In this document: positions 1-13,559 of the stretch, piece after piece
How positions within the stretch are numbered: the stretch's first letter is position 1
Layout: each line of letters begins with the position of its first letter
NCBI GenBank assembly: GCA_035578905.1
Contig: JAQJVL010000424.1
Location: 372,001 to 436,000, forward strand
Direction of reading: 5' to 3'
Length of the DNA stretch: 64,000 nucleotides
Source of the DNA: Stictocephala bisonia
Lineage: Eukaryota; Arthropoda; Insecta; Hemiptera; Membracidae
Made by a program: the position numbers and the translations under genes
The notes under the pieces: generated by a model
The model's input: only the letters and a program-made list of their open reading frames with translations
What the model was told of the DNA's origin: nothing
Database searches by the model: none

Positions 1-544
1 TAATAATAAAGCACGGAGGTGTATTCCCACGAACCGGATTGGCCAGAAACCAGTTCCTGCTGCCATGCCTGAGCAGGACAGTCTTCTCATCTCAAACCCC
101 CCTCCTCCGCAGATTGTCTATCTCTAACCACGTCAAAGACAATGCTGTTTTGGTTGTTTGGGTTTAGAGAACGCATGACTTTTCACGTCCTTAGATGATT
201 TTCTGTTAAGTAAGAAGCTGTCCTCTTTGGCGTGGTAGGTCACAAATACTAATGTATTTTGTCTCGAGACGGATTGTCTAATTTTTGGCCAAGATTTTTG
301 TACCACTGATAATTGGCCAAAGTTTCTTTAAGAAGAAACACAATATTTACTGATAAACAATGTCTTGTTGATACACGACCATCTAATGCCAGGACACTTT
401 CTTTTTATAGTTTTATTTTCCTGTTTTAAATTTGCTTAGTGTAGCATTAGTTTTTATCAGATGTCGTGTTTGATAAAACTTTCCAAGAAGTCCCAAGAAG
501 TCAGCAGTAATAAAAGGCCCCATGTAACTTTCCTTCTAGAGAAT

Positions 545-767
545 CATAGAGAGGAAAGAAATAAAGTCGCATCCCTATGGCTGTAGCGAACGCCTCAGTG
601 GCATTTTGAAAAAGATTACAACTAACGTACATCTTTATACATCTGTATTAATAATTACTACGTTTATCCTTGAGGATTTCGGAGAGATAGGGGAGGCTCT
701 GACAAGTCAAACTCGACGCACATTTAGCGTACCATGGGATGCGACCTCTGTTTCTTTCTTCTCTTTG
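545..767 (+). mobile_element. MITE family C, copy 1
   Basis: About 223 bp. The 5' end reads CATAGAGAGGAAAGAAATAA then AGTCGC, and the 3' end reads GCGACCTCTG then TTTCTTTCTTCTCTTTG. These are imperfect inverted termini of the family consensus CACAGAGAAAGAAACAGAGG-TCGC. The interior shares 'attactacgtttatccttgag' style sequence with copies at 27.7 and 31.9 kb. No coding capacity. Confidence 0.75.
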
Positions 768-1677
768 TAAAAAAATGAACTTTTCTCAACTCATACCTTC
801 ACGTGGTTTTACGTGGATATAGTTCTGTGAAACTGGGTACAAATACAGCTAGAGCGTGTTTCCCTGTTTAAGGACATCTTCTGTTTACAATACTTTGATA
901 TTTTACACGTAATAATATGTTATCGAAGATGACGCTCCTTGTTTTATCTCATTGGAGCATGCTACAGTCATAAACATTTGACGACTACTTAAGACAGGCT
1001 CCAAGGTAATTTCGCCCTGTCAAAGGAGTGGATTTCAGTTTACCTGCCCTTCCTTCTATGTTGTGTGACAGACGGCTACAAGCCCTGCAGCGATACTTTG
1101 ACTAATAACCCATCACACAATTAATTAATTTACCCGTACCTCACGTAGTTTGTGTAGGGATGTATACACTTACTGTCTTTATCACGTCTGCTTCCATCAA
1201 CAAATTTTGGTTTTGTAAAATTAACTATGAGAAACATGATATTAAAAGTGACTTAATGTTAGTCTACTTCTTAAAAGTTCTGATATATAGAATTTCTGTC
1301 CATATTAATCGAATAATAGAACATGAACATTCTCTTAATGTAATAACAGAAAATTATATGAAAAACTACAAAATAATGATGATAATAATAATAGGCCGAA
1401 AGTTGATTATTATTTTTAAAACAGCATTTCTTCTACACTAGTAGAAGAAATTAAGTGAATGAAAAAAAACTGTGAAATCACTTAGTGCAGTTTCATGGGA
1501 ACGTCATAAACAAGAAATACTTTTGTGTGTTTCATTCATTTATTTATAAATTAATAAACTTTTTTTATAATAATGTTTGTCATACGTCTGTCAATGCTGA
1601 TTATTTAAACACAATTATTACATAACACTATCATTTATTTAATAAGTATATTATTTTTATAAAGTATCATAAACTAG

Positions 1678-2110
1678 TAGAAAATCCTTGCTTCGCTACG
1701 GGGTGGTTCTCTCCGCTTGCTTACCCTTCCCTCAGTGGTTCTCTCTAAACCATCACATCAATATAAAACCTGAGCCTGCTCCCGTTCTCCTAGATAACAA
1801 AACGTTATAGGACTATTATGAGACTACTTTAGGGTGGTGCAACGTAGTGTTATCATGTCTCAGTTAGTAGAAATTACCTTTAACATTTCACAACGAAAAC
1901 CAAACTAAGCCAAGTTATTGAGTGTTTTGTATCAGGTGTTTGAAATAAATTATTTAATTAAAGTCGATGTTACTCTCATGGAAAAGGATTGTTGAGGGGT
2001 TGTCTCAACTTCTTATGAATGGGGTATCTATGATACAACAGCAAACTTCCTTCCAAATTTCATCAAAGTCTGTTCAGTGGTTCTGGAGATGGAGTGATCA
2101 CATCGTTTTT
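1678..2110 (+). repeat. dispersed repeat family E, copy 1
   Basis: About 430 bp, matched in reverse orientation at 30825-31255. Shared blocks include CTTACCCTTCCCTCAGTGGT, CACATCAATATAAAA, CGTTCTCCTAG and, near the 3' end, CTATGATAC followed by CTTCC(A/T)TCCAAATTT. The last block resembles 3' ends of arthropod non-LTR-derived repeats. No intact ORF. Confidence 0.7.
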
Positions 2111-3651
2111 TGATAAAGATTAGTGACCCAATGACAAATTAACATCTACGAGTTATCAGGCGAAATCGTTTATTTTTTTTTACTATCTGAGCTAGTTTTT
2201 ATCCAGGATTAGAAATAAAACTAAGTAATTTTCAAAGTGATTGTTTTGAATAGTGATACCAAATTATATAAGAACAATTTAAGACAAAATATATATAACC
2301 CACTGTCCGTAACAAAAGTTTGGAGACTCGAGTTTTGAAGCCTACAGAAATTAAACCAATAAAGCTATGTTGATGGAACTGTGCCAATATTTTTGTAATT
2401 CCATTGTGCGTTGATTGGTGTAAACGAAACTTTTCTTGTGTTATTTTTTCATATTTATAATACGTGCCGAACAAAAAAAAATACACAATATTTCACTCTT
2501 TTCAAACAAATCTCAACTTTGAAAAGTCGCTCATAAAAAATCCCTTCATATATCTTGATAAAAATTTAATGGATGATTGGGTATGTCATTGGAAATATGA
2601 TATTAAAGTTTCAATTTTTTTATTTCATTAACAAAAAAGGTCTTGTAGATTTTGTAAAACAACTTTTTCTAAGCTATATCCTAGAAGATAGGAAGAAGTT
2701 GAACTTTATATTGTTGTCATAAGCCAATTTTGTGTATTCAGATACAAACTTACTTACAGATACAAATACTTAAGTTATTCATAGCCCACCTATAATTTTA
2801 TAGAGATTTTAATTTTTAGTCCCAAAATTGGAACCTTTGGAGTCTTCCAAGAGAATTTTGTAATATGAAATACAAGAACAATATAAATTATTGAAGAAAA
2901 ATATATCCGAGATAACCAAAAGGTATTCTCCAGGGGTAGTCGGTCCCATACCTTATAGACTATATGGAATATTGATCCGGCGTCCTGGGAGAGGAGCTGT
3001 CAAATAGGGTGAAAAACGCGTGTTTAAGGCCCGGCCATTAGGAAATGGTCTGAAGTCACATATATAGCCACCTGGCCCGTAGGGGCACATCCAGTGACTT
3101 TCAATTGGAGCCCCGACTTCGCCGCGGCTGAAACTTTTATGAGACGGAAAATGTACATTACTATGCCCCTGGGGGTGTGTCCAGGCGGGCGCACACAGCG
3201 TGGTTTCTGGAAGTCGTGAAATATAATTTCAGCCAAGTAAGGAGTATATTTTGTAATAATTTTAGCCATTCTTCAAGTTAAAATATCTTCATTTATAGTA
3301 CACATATGAGCTTGAAAAAAATCACCCCCCACCCCTCAGAGATGGAGATCATTAAGTCGTTTCTCATAACTGTGCAGTGTTATAAATTACAATATATCAA
3401 CGAGCAATAGTTTTTATTACAGTCCATAGAAAATTAAGTAGGCCTATTAAAATACGGTCTTGTCGAACTGGTATAACTTAAAAAATACAATTTATTTATT
3501 GTTTATATCCTCCCCCCAATGTATTTTTGCTTGCTTTTTCTCTCTTTTCAGTAGTTGAACCAGGTTTTCTTATATCACCGTGTTTATGCGTGAAATTATA
3601 AAATTGTTTTACACTTGGATAATAAACTACGAGTTCATTATTCATTGTTAT

Positions 3652-3780
3652 GACGCCGATCGTAGAGATATGGGCGAATATGAGGGATGAATGAGTGTAG
3701 ATGAACGAGTGTAGTCATTGTTACTATCTGAGTTCGACTTAGCTCAGAAAGGACTATTTATTAACAGCCCATTAGCCAGG
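3652..3780 (-). repeat. family B fragment (copy 1)
   Basis: Reads TGACGCCGATCGTAGAGATA then GGGCGAATATG, then a tandem-like GTGTAGATGAACGAGTGTAG, and ends AACAGCCCATTAGCC. This is the terminal third of family B in reverse orientation. Confidence 0.75.
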
Positions 3781-6357
3781 TGTATAACTTGGCTCGCTAC
3801 AGCTAAAGGTAGGAACTTTCATGTTTCGCGTTCCTCATGTTATAGTTATCAGACAGTTTTATCCATCATCTAAATAGTTTAAGAGATCTTAACCTCTACA
3901 GTGTCCTATTATTGGTATAAAAACCATTGGTCGGTCGGCAGTGTTGTTTAACCTAGTATTTTTCGTGTAAAACCAAAACTGAATATTTAATTGAATATGT
4001 TTTGGTAATTTTTAATCGATAAAATTTAAACTTACCTAACGTGAGTAATATCTAGGTCTAACATTGCAGTCATCTAATGTGATTCTTATCGTAAGCCTAA
4101 GGGTTGATCAGCCTCTCTAAATGGTGACTGGCGAGCAAAAAATACACTTCAGCATTTTTGATACAACATGTGGCGATTAACTTAGGTTTTTTTAAGGAAT
4201 AACTGTACTAATTTCAGTTTGAACTGATCAAAGTCAATGAAATGAAAAATTTTACTGAGAAGAGGGAAATTTGCGTAACGTCAGTGCTTTGTATGCCAGT
4301 AAAAATCGCCCATAAGTATTTTTTTAAAGCATCACTTCAACGTCGCTATTTATTTATGAACCCATCAACATTTTAGGATGTCCTTTTCGCGTTATAATTA
4401 AAACAGGAAAAATGCTTTAAGGTCTTTGTGAGGATGACAATTACATTATACGCGTCACCACGAACTTAAAATAAACGTAATTTCATTTTTCTCGTGTTGA
4501 TTTCAAAATAAACGTCACACAGTCGGTAAAAAAAGAACCGCCGACGTTGCGCCCTGTACTGAGGACTGTGAGAAGAATGTGACATGCGTACATTCTATCC
4601 TCGCCGCCGGCTTGTAAATATTACATGCGGAGAAAAATTCATAGGTTGGCAGGTTGTGCTATTTCCCCAGTGGTCAGATGTTTATGCCGCACCGCCATGC
4701 CGTAGATTGGACTGACTCCCCAGGCTTCCGCATTACGATAAATAAGTCGCACAGTCCTCTCCGTGCCAACATCCCTTGTACCGCCCAATCTGTTTATACG
4801 CCATTCAAATTTGGTACACTCCATCCCCTGAGCTGGTCGGTTAGTTATTCACACAAGGCGAGGTATAAGATAAGTGATGTATAAGTATAATGATTGCAGT
4901 AATATTTATAACCTCAACGTAGTTATCCACTTACTAATTTAATGACAAAAGTCTAAGGGTCTTCCTTGAGTTCCAAACTTGAATTTTTTGCATTTGTCCT
5001 CGGTGTAATAAGTAGACAATGCTTATTTTATAGATCGAGAGGTAAAAAACAGGCCCTTCAATACACGCCTACTTCTGAGTAAAGGACATTTTTTGATCTT
5101 ACCTGCAAAACTAGAAGAAAAGCTAAAATTCTCAAAAGAAATTTTTAAACGATCAAATGTTTTGTATCATGAGCCAATAAACTATAAATTTGTCTTTAAT
5201 TGTAACAAATTTCTAAATTGACGTAAAACATTAAAATAGGGTGTCTTTCTTTTCCTGAATTCCAATCAAGTCCATCTTCACCTTATGAAAAATTATGGAC
5301 CCACTCCCAAAAACCATTCTAGATAAGCGCTAAGGTGTTTTATAATCTAATATTTTAAATACGGAATACAGGAAAACTGTTACTTTGCCAGGATCATAAG
5401 ACGATAAGAAATTTAGAAAATTTAATCCCGGATGCCTTGAAAAATGAAAACGGACATAGTCGATATTTTTTGGAAAGAAACGTTTGAAACTGTCGATTTC
5501 GGTACATTTAGTAAATGGTTTTTTCCCCGGTATTTGAATGTAGGAGAATAAACCATTCAAGATGTATTGCAAAGGGCCTGGACTGACCTCAACTAACTGA
5601 CTAGTTTATTTATTTATTTAGCGCCAAAAAAACTCATTACTGACGCTGAACTCTATACACCACAAATTTATCAAATAATAAACATTAGTTCAAATTCATA
5701 TGTAGGCTGTAAAAAATGCATATAACAGATAATCACTCGATTGCTTAAGCTAATATTTCTAGTAAGATGAATTAGTTGATTTATAATACTATGCAAAATC
5801 ATTATTTAAATTTTCTCCCTGTTTTTTAACAGTAATTAAAGTAAACTATAAACATTGTCTCTGTTCTCAAAAATGAAAATAGGAAAGAAACGGAGACTTG
5901 GGGTAGAACCACAGCAATGTATAAATTTGTTCATTTCCCGTCCAAGATCCCCTCCTAGAGGATCCCCTGGAATGAGCCCCAGGATGGGCAGTTGACAGCC
6001 ACCTCCCCTCCCAGGGGGTACATAATAGCCTACAATCGCCGCTCCGAATTTCCATTCCAGCCCCAAGTTTATTTGTTTTCCGTCTTAAGTACCGGTAGCC
6101 CTCGGGGGCCAATTGGATCGCGTTAAACAGTTTTACCTTGGCCAGGACAAATGTAAACGCGTCCTTTTATAGGTCATGAGGTCCTTTACGAGGTCGTTGC
6201 TGGTTAATTGAATGAGTGGCGCAGATACGGGAGTTATAGCCTTCTTTAACGGTGCCTGACGAGGGTAGCTGATAGCTGGGGGTGTCTTGTAGCTCAGCCT
6301 GTCATGTACCTGAACGTCTGGACAAGTAAACCAGGTACGTGCCTTTGCTAAACTAAT

Positions 6358-6384
6358 CTTCTTCTTCTTCTTCTTCTTCTTCTT
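6358..6384. repeat. (CTT)9 microsatellite
   Basis: Nine perfect CTT units. The poly-Lys run of a minus-strand short ORF here is only this repeat. Confidence 0.98.
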
Positions 6385-6710
6385 GGAGTTGGTTTGTGGT
6401 AACTCACTATTTTTCTCTATTATACTATACGTGAAGCAGTTTTTTGCTAACGTAAATCTCACACATTTTAGGGTCTATTTTACCGATTGTGATGTCGGAA
6501 AATTATCCCCTATCAGTAGTTGTTCAACAAGGTCTTCATTGATCGATATTTTCACCCTGAAGGGCACGGGAAGCCCTCAAAGTACGTTTTTGACCATAAG
6601 ATAACATGGAGAGACGTTTAAATTGATCGTAAAGTAACAGCTGTTGTAATGTAAATAATGATGTTTATATTATTCAGGAGGTTATAACTCTGTTTTCATA
6701 TGTTAACATA

Positions 6711-7146
6711 AGTGGTTCCAAAGAATTGGCACAAACTTTCCCCCATATTAAACATTAAAAAATAAAAACTTTGAAAATTACATTTGATTCCCAAATATGT
6801 TTTTTGTTTTATAATTCAAAGAATAGTCAAGTTTGGACATGCGATTTTAATTAAAATAGTTTAAATTGTAATTCACACATTTTCTCAAAATGTATTCAAA
6901 ATTAATTGTTAGAGCCGTTTTAGAGGAAATTCCATTGTTGTATGTTTTTTGCCCATAAAAATAAAAAAATAAAAAATAAAATTTCAAAAAAGTGAAAAAT
7001 AGTCTGGAGACATTGGCTAGATACACATACATACCAAATTTCATACAAATTGATCCATCCGGTTGGTCTCCAGCGAACTGCACATACAAACAGACACACA
7101 TATGGACAGACACCAGCATTTTTTCGGGTTCAGAGGACCCTAAAAG
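6711..7146 (-). repeat. dispersed repeat family D, copy 1
   Basis: Reverse-oriented copy running from GGTTCCAAAGAATTGGCACA to GGGTTCAGAGGACCCTAAAA. The core GGTCTCCAGCGAACTGCACA (plus strand) is shared with the plus-oriented copies at 39.7, 50.6, 57.8 and 60.2 kb. A 90-residue minus-strand ORF lies within it and is a by-product of the repeat. It lacks the 5' ~80 bp seen in the longer copies. Confidence 0.85.
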
Positions 7147-9401
7147 AACTAATAAATAGAGAACGGCGCAAGTGCAGTGGATGAATTATTGTGAATAAAT
7201 TGAAATATTATGGGTTTACTTGGTATTGGGCATGTAAATTAATATTGACACGCGAAATGTGGAAAAAACAGCTAGTTTTTTCTATAATTTCAGCCATCCT
7301 TTTCAATTCAAAATATGATTTTGCTTTCGTGTCTGAGACTATCTGTGTAATGTATGAAAGATTTGATTTTTACATCATTTGTTATGACGAGATCGAACAT
7401 TTCATAACTCTGAAAATCTGGTTGTTCATTTAATACATGGGAGGAGTTTTGCTTCTTAGATTTGTCAGTTTCGTATTGTTCAATAAGATTCATTTCCTTA
7501 CTTCTCCTGCAATTTTTTGGAAGTCTTTTACTTTACTTTTTGTGTGGCCATTTTTTATCAGGTGGTCTGCAGATGTGGATTTTTGGTTTTTGTTGGGTAT
7601 TAAATTTGGTTTTGAATTAGCGTTCTGTTTGTCCGATGTAGTGTTTGGGGCACTGGTAACAAGGAAGCTAATAGATTCTTGTTTTTGAGAATGTCCTATT
7701 TGACTTTGAAAATTGATCGAAGCTACCTTCATTTAGAACATATGGTAGCCTCTAAATTTCAACATTTCTCTACCTTTTTGAAGGATGTAATGAGTAACTG
7801 AGTAACTTCATGTAGCGTAATAGTTGTACATTAAGAAGTCTATGTTATTAATAATATTGACAATAATTTAGCAAATTGATAATATTATGAGAGAAATCTC
7901 GGCTTTGATAGTTTGACGACAGACGATTGAAGTAAATCTATACATTTATGCTGCTATTGAACTCCACTCGATGTTCAGAATGCCATTCTCTCCGTCAAGT
8001 TCACGTTCCACCGTAGTTGCGGTAAGATTGCGTTGTCGGTCCTGTCGCTGCCGCAGGAGAATTCCTAAATAACGGCGGAGTTCCCGAGGGAGCCGCGCCC
8101 GACTACACATCGATGTGACGGCTGTGGGTTAAGTCCCTGGAAAATGGAACCATGTACATGCTTTGAATTGTGTTTCGGGAACGTCGTGCCGCGGCCGGCT
8201 TGCATTTTTAAGCTCTCTTCCATTTTAAATAGGGCGGGTTCCTGCATATTCATCCTTGCCGGATCTTATTGTTTGGTCCAGGACGGGATAAAGCGGCAAT
8301 AACTCTTCCTCCTGACGTATTAACACGTCGTATTGTTTCATTGCGCTTTATTTGTCGTTATAAAAACACAGCTATTCATTTCGTCCTCAATTGTGTCCTT
8401 TTTAGTTGGAAAATAAATCTCCTGACTGTATGCTTTTTGGGATCTAGTCTGCCCGCGGTGACCGCTGAATTGTTTCCGTCAATTAATCACTTTGGCCGAC
8501 GGCTTTTTGGGTTCGTACGTCAGTGAATACGGTTTTATGCTTTCTGAAAAAATCTACGTAGCCTATGTGGCGAAAAGCAGACAGTTAAATAGATCTTAGG
8601 TATAGATTTTAGGAGTTTTATTTTTTAGTGGTGTGGCCGGCTTGGTCAGCCATCTTGGATATCAATGTTAAACTTTCAAGCCAACATATCACATATTAAT
8701 GTATATATTTGATATTTATTTATTACTCCTAACGGTACACGTAATATAACAAAATATACAATAAATTACGACAGGAAGCTTAATGAATGTTAAATCTGAA
8801 GTAATAATGACTATAACCATTGTGGCAAGTCGTAAACCTACACCAGGAAAACAACAAACAACAATAAACAATTGATAAAACAACATGGTGAGGAATACCG
8901 GTTAGCAATACCCAACAAACTGTAAAATAAATAAATAAAATGCAATATAACATTAAAGTATTAAAATCCGATTTATAAAAAATGTTAACATGTAACAACA
9001 GATATAATCTACAACAAAATAACAAATAAACAATAACAAGCAGATTTAATAAACACAGTTAGGTAATTAATTATAATTAGGAAAACACAAGTTAAATGTA
9101 ATAATAACACAAACGCTAGTAAATAATAAAAACAGGCAATAATGAATAATTATAGCATTTATAACAACAGATGATTTATTTTATTTTACATTCTGTTATT
9201 TTAATATTAGTGATACACGAACGTAAAATTGTTCTAATTTCGAAAATTCGTTGAAATAAAAACACTAGCAAATTGAAATGCCAAAATGAACATGAGTAAT
9301 TTATTCAACATATTGTCAAAATCTAAATCGTTTAAATTGACTAATGAACGTTTTATAAAACTATGTTTTTGATTAATTTGAGAAAATTTTAACGGTTTTG
9401 T

Positions 9402-9557
9402 CACAGTGAAAAGGAAACAGGGGTCGCTTTATTGGGAGAGACTGACAAGGTGCTGGGCAAACTGACATCATGTGGCAAACTGAGAAATTTGATATACTAT
9501 AGAAATATAGAAATACTCAACACACATTTGATGCGACCTATGTCTTTCTTCTCTGTG
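9402..9557 (+). mobile_element. MITE family C, copy 2 (internally deleted)
   Basis: CACAGTGAAAAGGAAACAGG-GGTCGC at the left and GCGACCTATGTCTTTCTTCT-CTGTG at the right form inverted termini. It is 156 bp long against about 250 bp in other copies, because the interior region before GGGAGAGACTGACAAGGTGC is missing. Confidence 0.8.
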
Positions 9558-12202
9558 ATTTTATAGAGAATAAATTCGTGCTGGAAACCAGAAGTTCCTA
9601 TCACTCAGTCAAAAGTGTTTGCAGCACTTTCTGAAGCTCAAACATTTTGAAGGCAACACATCCAAGACAACCTCTAAAATTAAACATCGAATATACTGTA
9701 TAACACGAAGCATTAAAGGTGCGTTTCTAATTAGAAGTGAAGAAAAGATCTCCCAAGTGACTGAAAATTTGAATATTTGTGGGTTTGGACAGCTACAAAA
9801 TATTTAAATTCATTGATCCAACAGGTTCGACAGGCCGTCCATAATGGGCGTCGCAAACGTTAGGCGCGGAGATAAGAGATAACGGGCGTATAATGTATGC
9901 GCGGGTGACGCGTGGGCTCCGCGGACGGACAGACGGGGTTTTTCGCGCCAAATACCGGCATGGCTGATCAAACAGCGATAGCGCTACGCCGACAATTAGC
10001 TTCATGAGACTGCATAATCAATCTGCCCGCCGGTCTATTAATGCTGTTGACTCGATTTAAGAACATTGTGTACCTCACGCACCTCGACAACAATGAGAGA
10101 TTTAAGTTGTTTGTCTTGCTAATAAATATCTTGTATAATTTATTTAATCTCCAAGTGTGAGAAAGGACCAGTATTATCTGTATTAACTTGTTAAAGATTT
10201 TTACTTTCTTTATCTCTTCAATAACATTCGTCATATTTAAATAAAATATATTACATCTAACTTGTACACGTGTGGGTGTTATTGACATATATTTTCTAAT
10301 TAATAAATTAACAGTAGGCCTAGTAATCAGAAAAAGCTCCGTTACATCTATTATATCTTTGTGTTTAAACAGAATATATTCGTTGATGTCTTCTTAAGCT
10401 TATAGATTTTCAAAACGACTCTGTCAAAAAGCAACTGTCACATAAAACTAGAATTGTTTTGCCACAAAACAGGTTGTAATACTCAATTACATTAGGGCAC
10501 TTCAAATACGTACAATTTACATTACGTACGTACAAAATACAATTAATATTTTGTGGATAGAGTCCTAGTCCATGATCTCCTCAAAATTCACAACCTAATA
10601 AAGATAAATAGAATAATATAAAAACGCCTGTCATACGTATGGGCTACAGTTTGAAAACAATAAAATATTTGAGAAACCATATCTAATTTATATCTAACGT
10701 AATATTTAATAATATTTAAAACGACATTTTAATTTAATCACGAGCCTGAAAACATAAATAGATAAAACAAGAATACAAACAATAAAATCAGAAATTTTCA
10801 ACAAACTATGTAAACATAAAAACATAACAAATATAAAGATAGCCTAAGTAATATAATCTTAAATAAATTAAAAAAACTATAAAAAGAAATAAATAAAAAG
10901 TTTCAGAATTATTAATGGTTCAATAATAACAAGATTTTGACAATAAATAAATAATAATAGTAGCATTATTCCAAGATTATCAATCAATTAACCATCATAG
11001 GTTATTAGGTCTACATATTTCTAGTATTAGGCATAAATTACGATAAAGTTTCTATAATATTATGAGATCCTTTATAGGCTTAAGGTTTCTTATCGGAGTT
11101 ATAGTTATGGTAAACCTCTTTTGAAAAATAATTACTTGTAGTTAACTAACAAATAACAATAAAATATTACAATTTTAAATTGTTCTCTTAGTATAAATAA
11201 ATTAATATAAGATGATCGTTGATCGTCGTCGATTGAGACGCTGATCGTCACCTGTTAGGTCCGTTGTATATAAGTTCAACCGATCAGCGACGTCAGAACT
11301 CTTACGTCATCAAACTCCAGTAATACGTTCTCAGTCACCTCACTTTTACGACCAATCCAGGCGCTATGATCGGGTCGTAAAAAAGGGCGAATAAAAATTC
11401 CATATATCGAAGAAACAATCGCCACCCCTCCCCAATCCCCCGGCCTGACAAATTTCCCGACCGTTTCACCTTACCCCATGACGCTGTAAATGGGTTTTTG
11501 TAAATGGGAACTTGGATGGAAAAATAAGGGTATTCATGGCGGTGCGCCCTACCTACTCTTTTTGGGGCGCGTGGTAATAAGGTCGAGATTTCCCCACTCA
11601 CCCTCCGTCGCAAATGACCATATCTAGAGTGGATTGGTTTTGGTTACATACAGCCGGAGTGGGATTTTGGAGGCGGTATTTAAAATAAGAAAATAGAATT
11701 TTATTTCAGTGAACCGCGTCAATTTTTAGGTTATATCAAACTAGACTTTTAATATGTTTGTGGCAAACAAACTTGAATAATGCCATGCGTAGGACCTATT
11801 TCAGGTTTTTAACAAGACAACCTTCTACTAATAAGTTTAGGCCTATAGGCTACTACTTCTTGTTTCGGAGTTAAAAATAAATAAAAAAATAACTTCCTCC
11901 TTCATTCATATATTTTTTAACGACACTAATAATTAAATATAATATCCATAAGAGTTAAACTGTATTAGTTAAACTTCATTTGCATATTTCACATAGTATT
12001 CTAAAATGTTCAGAAACACGTAAACATTTATCACATTAAGATAGAAAATTTGTATTAACTAGTCATCTTGGTTTGATACGTAAACCCTAAACCAATTATT
12101 TTGTTTATTTTACGAAGCAGGCTGCAGTAAGTGTAGTTTCCTATTTGTTATACCGTATATGAGTGCGTGCGTATATGTGATACAAAAATTAGACAGACTT
12201 TT
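9558..12202 (+). other. hth intron: GC island at 9.81-10.05 kb, then AT-rich
   Basis: 9810-10050 is a higher-GC, low-repeat block containing GAGATAAGAGATAAC (two GATA cores in tandem) and many CpGs, a candidate regulatory element. 10050-11220 is AT-rich and I see nothing in it. 11221-11640 is another island (see the promoter candidate). 11640-12200 is AT-rich. Confidence 0.4.
11267..11297 (+). promoter_or_regulatory. candidate core promoter (TATA box plus initiator)
   Basis: TATATAAG at 11267-11274 is followed by TCAGA at 11293-11297. Taking the A at 11295 as +1 puts the TATA box at -28, the usual arthropod spacing. Just upstream are repeated GATCGT elements (11215-11250), and around and after +1 are CRE-like GACGTCAG and TACGTCAT. 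No open reading frame of note follows, so if used it would drive an alternative hth transcript or a noncoding RNA. A chance match is possible in 64 kb. Confidence 0.3.
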
Positions 12203-12540
12203 TTTAAATAAGTATAACTAGGCCTACTACGTTATTTGTGTTTGGTGTTCCACAAGGACGGGTTGTTTGACTTATAATTTTCATGATTTTGTTTTATCGT
12301 GAAAGTTTTGTTATTTATTTTTTCCTTATTAATACAATTTATTAAAGTGTTTGTTTCCTTATGTATGGGTTTATTTTGTTTAATCTTTTAAACACCATAA
12401 ACAAATGAAAAAATTATTACTCTTGTTCAGTTGTAATTTTGTTTTTTCTTGCCGAGTTTAATCGTGTTTTTTTTCTTTCGTCTAACGAGTCATGAATGTG
12501 TATTAATTGCACTATTTATATTTGTTTTCTTAATAGTTTA
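12203..12540 (+). pseudogene. decayed reverse-transcriptase relic, copy 1 of a direct repeat
   Basis: From 12241 the sequence reads F-G-V-P-Q-G-R-V-V-stop-L-I-I-F, recognisable as the RT palm motif GVPQGSVLGPLLF of non-LTR retrotransposons with decay. The whole ~340-bp segment, including TAGGCCTACTACGTTATTTG, is repeated in direct orientation at 13207-13559 and, more diverged, inverted at 14160-14350. No open frame remains. Confidence 0.6.
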
Positions 12541-12769
12541 ATAATATAAATTAATAGAATACAAAATCACATGTGAGCGTATGCCTACTTTTATCTTCTG
12601 GACATTAGTAAGTGCGTCCAGGCTGTCTATGTCAATGATATGTTGAAGAAATATCCTGACCTGTGTAATTAAAACGTAGGAACTGTATTTACCACTAGTT
12701 CTTAGGGTGCAGTGAAGATTACTATCGGCGATAAGGAAAACTAAAACCTCCAGGAAACATTATGAGATA

Positions 12770-13200
12770 ACAGTGATGGTCAAGGAACGCATATAAATGC
12801 AGCGGCTAAATACCTCTATTCGGTCAAAATTCATCGAGATTTCATCACCAAAAAGCAGGCTATTTGGATGCGAGGCCATCCTCTACGAGCCCAAAAGCGG
12901 TTGTATTTTAGAGAATTTAAGGGTCGTGGATTAGGTTAGATAGTCGTAAGAGGGGCCGTAAAATTAAGGTTGAATTGAAAAAGGAAGTAATATAACAGGT
13001 GCTTAAAGTTCAGATAGGATCAATGGGGTCTAAGACGGTGCGACGGCGTTCTTACAATATCCGGAGCTCGGCGTCTCGACGCACATTCCGAGTGGGAGAT
13101 ACGCTCTAATGGAAATTCATGGCTTTAATAGAGGAGCTGACTCGAATCTGTCGAACTGAACGCTCAGAAATACCATTCGTCTGTAGTAGCTTTTAAACTT
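12770..13200 (+). other. higher-GC island between the RT relic direct repeats
   Basis: Apparently single-copy, GC-richer sequence (for example around 13030-13110, many CpGs) lying between the two direct RT-relic copies. No ORF or splice-bounded exon recognised. Confidence 0.3.
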
Positions 13201-13206
13201 TGTTCT

Positions 13207-13559
13207 CAAATAAGTATTATAACTAGGCCTACTACGTTATTTGTGTTTGGTGTTCCACAAGGACGTGTTGTTTGACTTGTAATTTTCATGATTTTGTTTT
13301 ACCGTGAAAGTTTTTTTGTTTGTTTTTTTATATGCATAATAAAACATATTAAAGCGTTTGTTTCTTTACATAGGCCTATGAGATTACTTTGTTCAATCTT
13401 TTAAACAACATAAACAAATTTGAAAGTTTGTTAATCTTGTTCAGTTGTAATTTTGTATTTTCTCGCCGTGTTTAATCATGATTTTTTTTTCTTCTAACGA
13501 GTCATGAATGTGTATTAATTTCGTGAAACTATTAATATATTTGTTCTCTTAATAGCTTA
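13207..13559 (+). pseudogene. decayed reverse-transcriptase relic, copy 2
   Basis: Direct repeat of 12203-12540 with about 85-90% identity by eye. It carries the same GTTCCACAAGGACGTGTTG motif (decayed GVPQG-x-V). The copies differ by small indels in the T runs. Confidence 0.6.

Larger units (their letters stand above)
1..9401 (+). other. hth intron, 5' part: AT-rich with higher-GC islands
   Basis: No convincing exon seen on either strand. Short open frames here are low-complexity or lie inside repeats. By eye, higher-GC, non-repeat islands occur at about 2935-3260, 4510-4860, 5885-6300 and 7985-8530. The rest (768-1676, 2111-2930, 3785-4500, 7150-7980, 8530-9400) is AT-rich and I recognise nothing in it. 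The islands have the look of conserved noncoding sequence, which is inference only. Confidence 0.5.

Noticed and set aside
1160..1441. 93-residue plus-strand ORF
   Set aside because: Low-complexity Ile/Lys/Asn-rich translation of AT-rich DNA, no homology recognised.
6847..7119. 90-residue minus-strand ORF
   Set aside because: It lies wholly within repeat family D. The other D copies do not keep the frame open.
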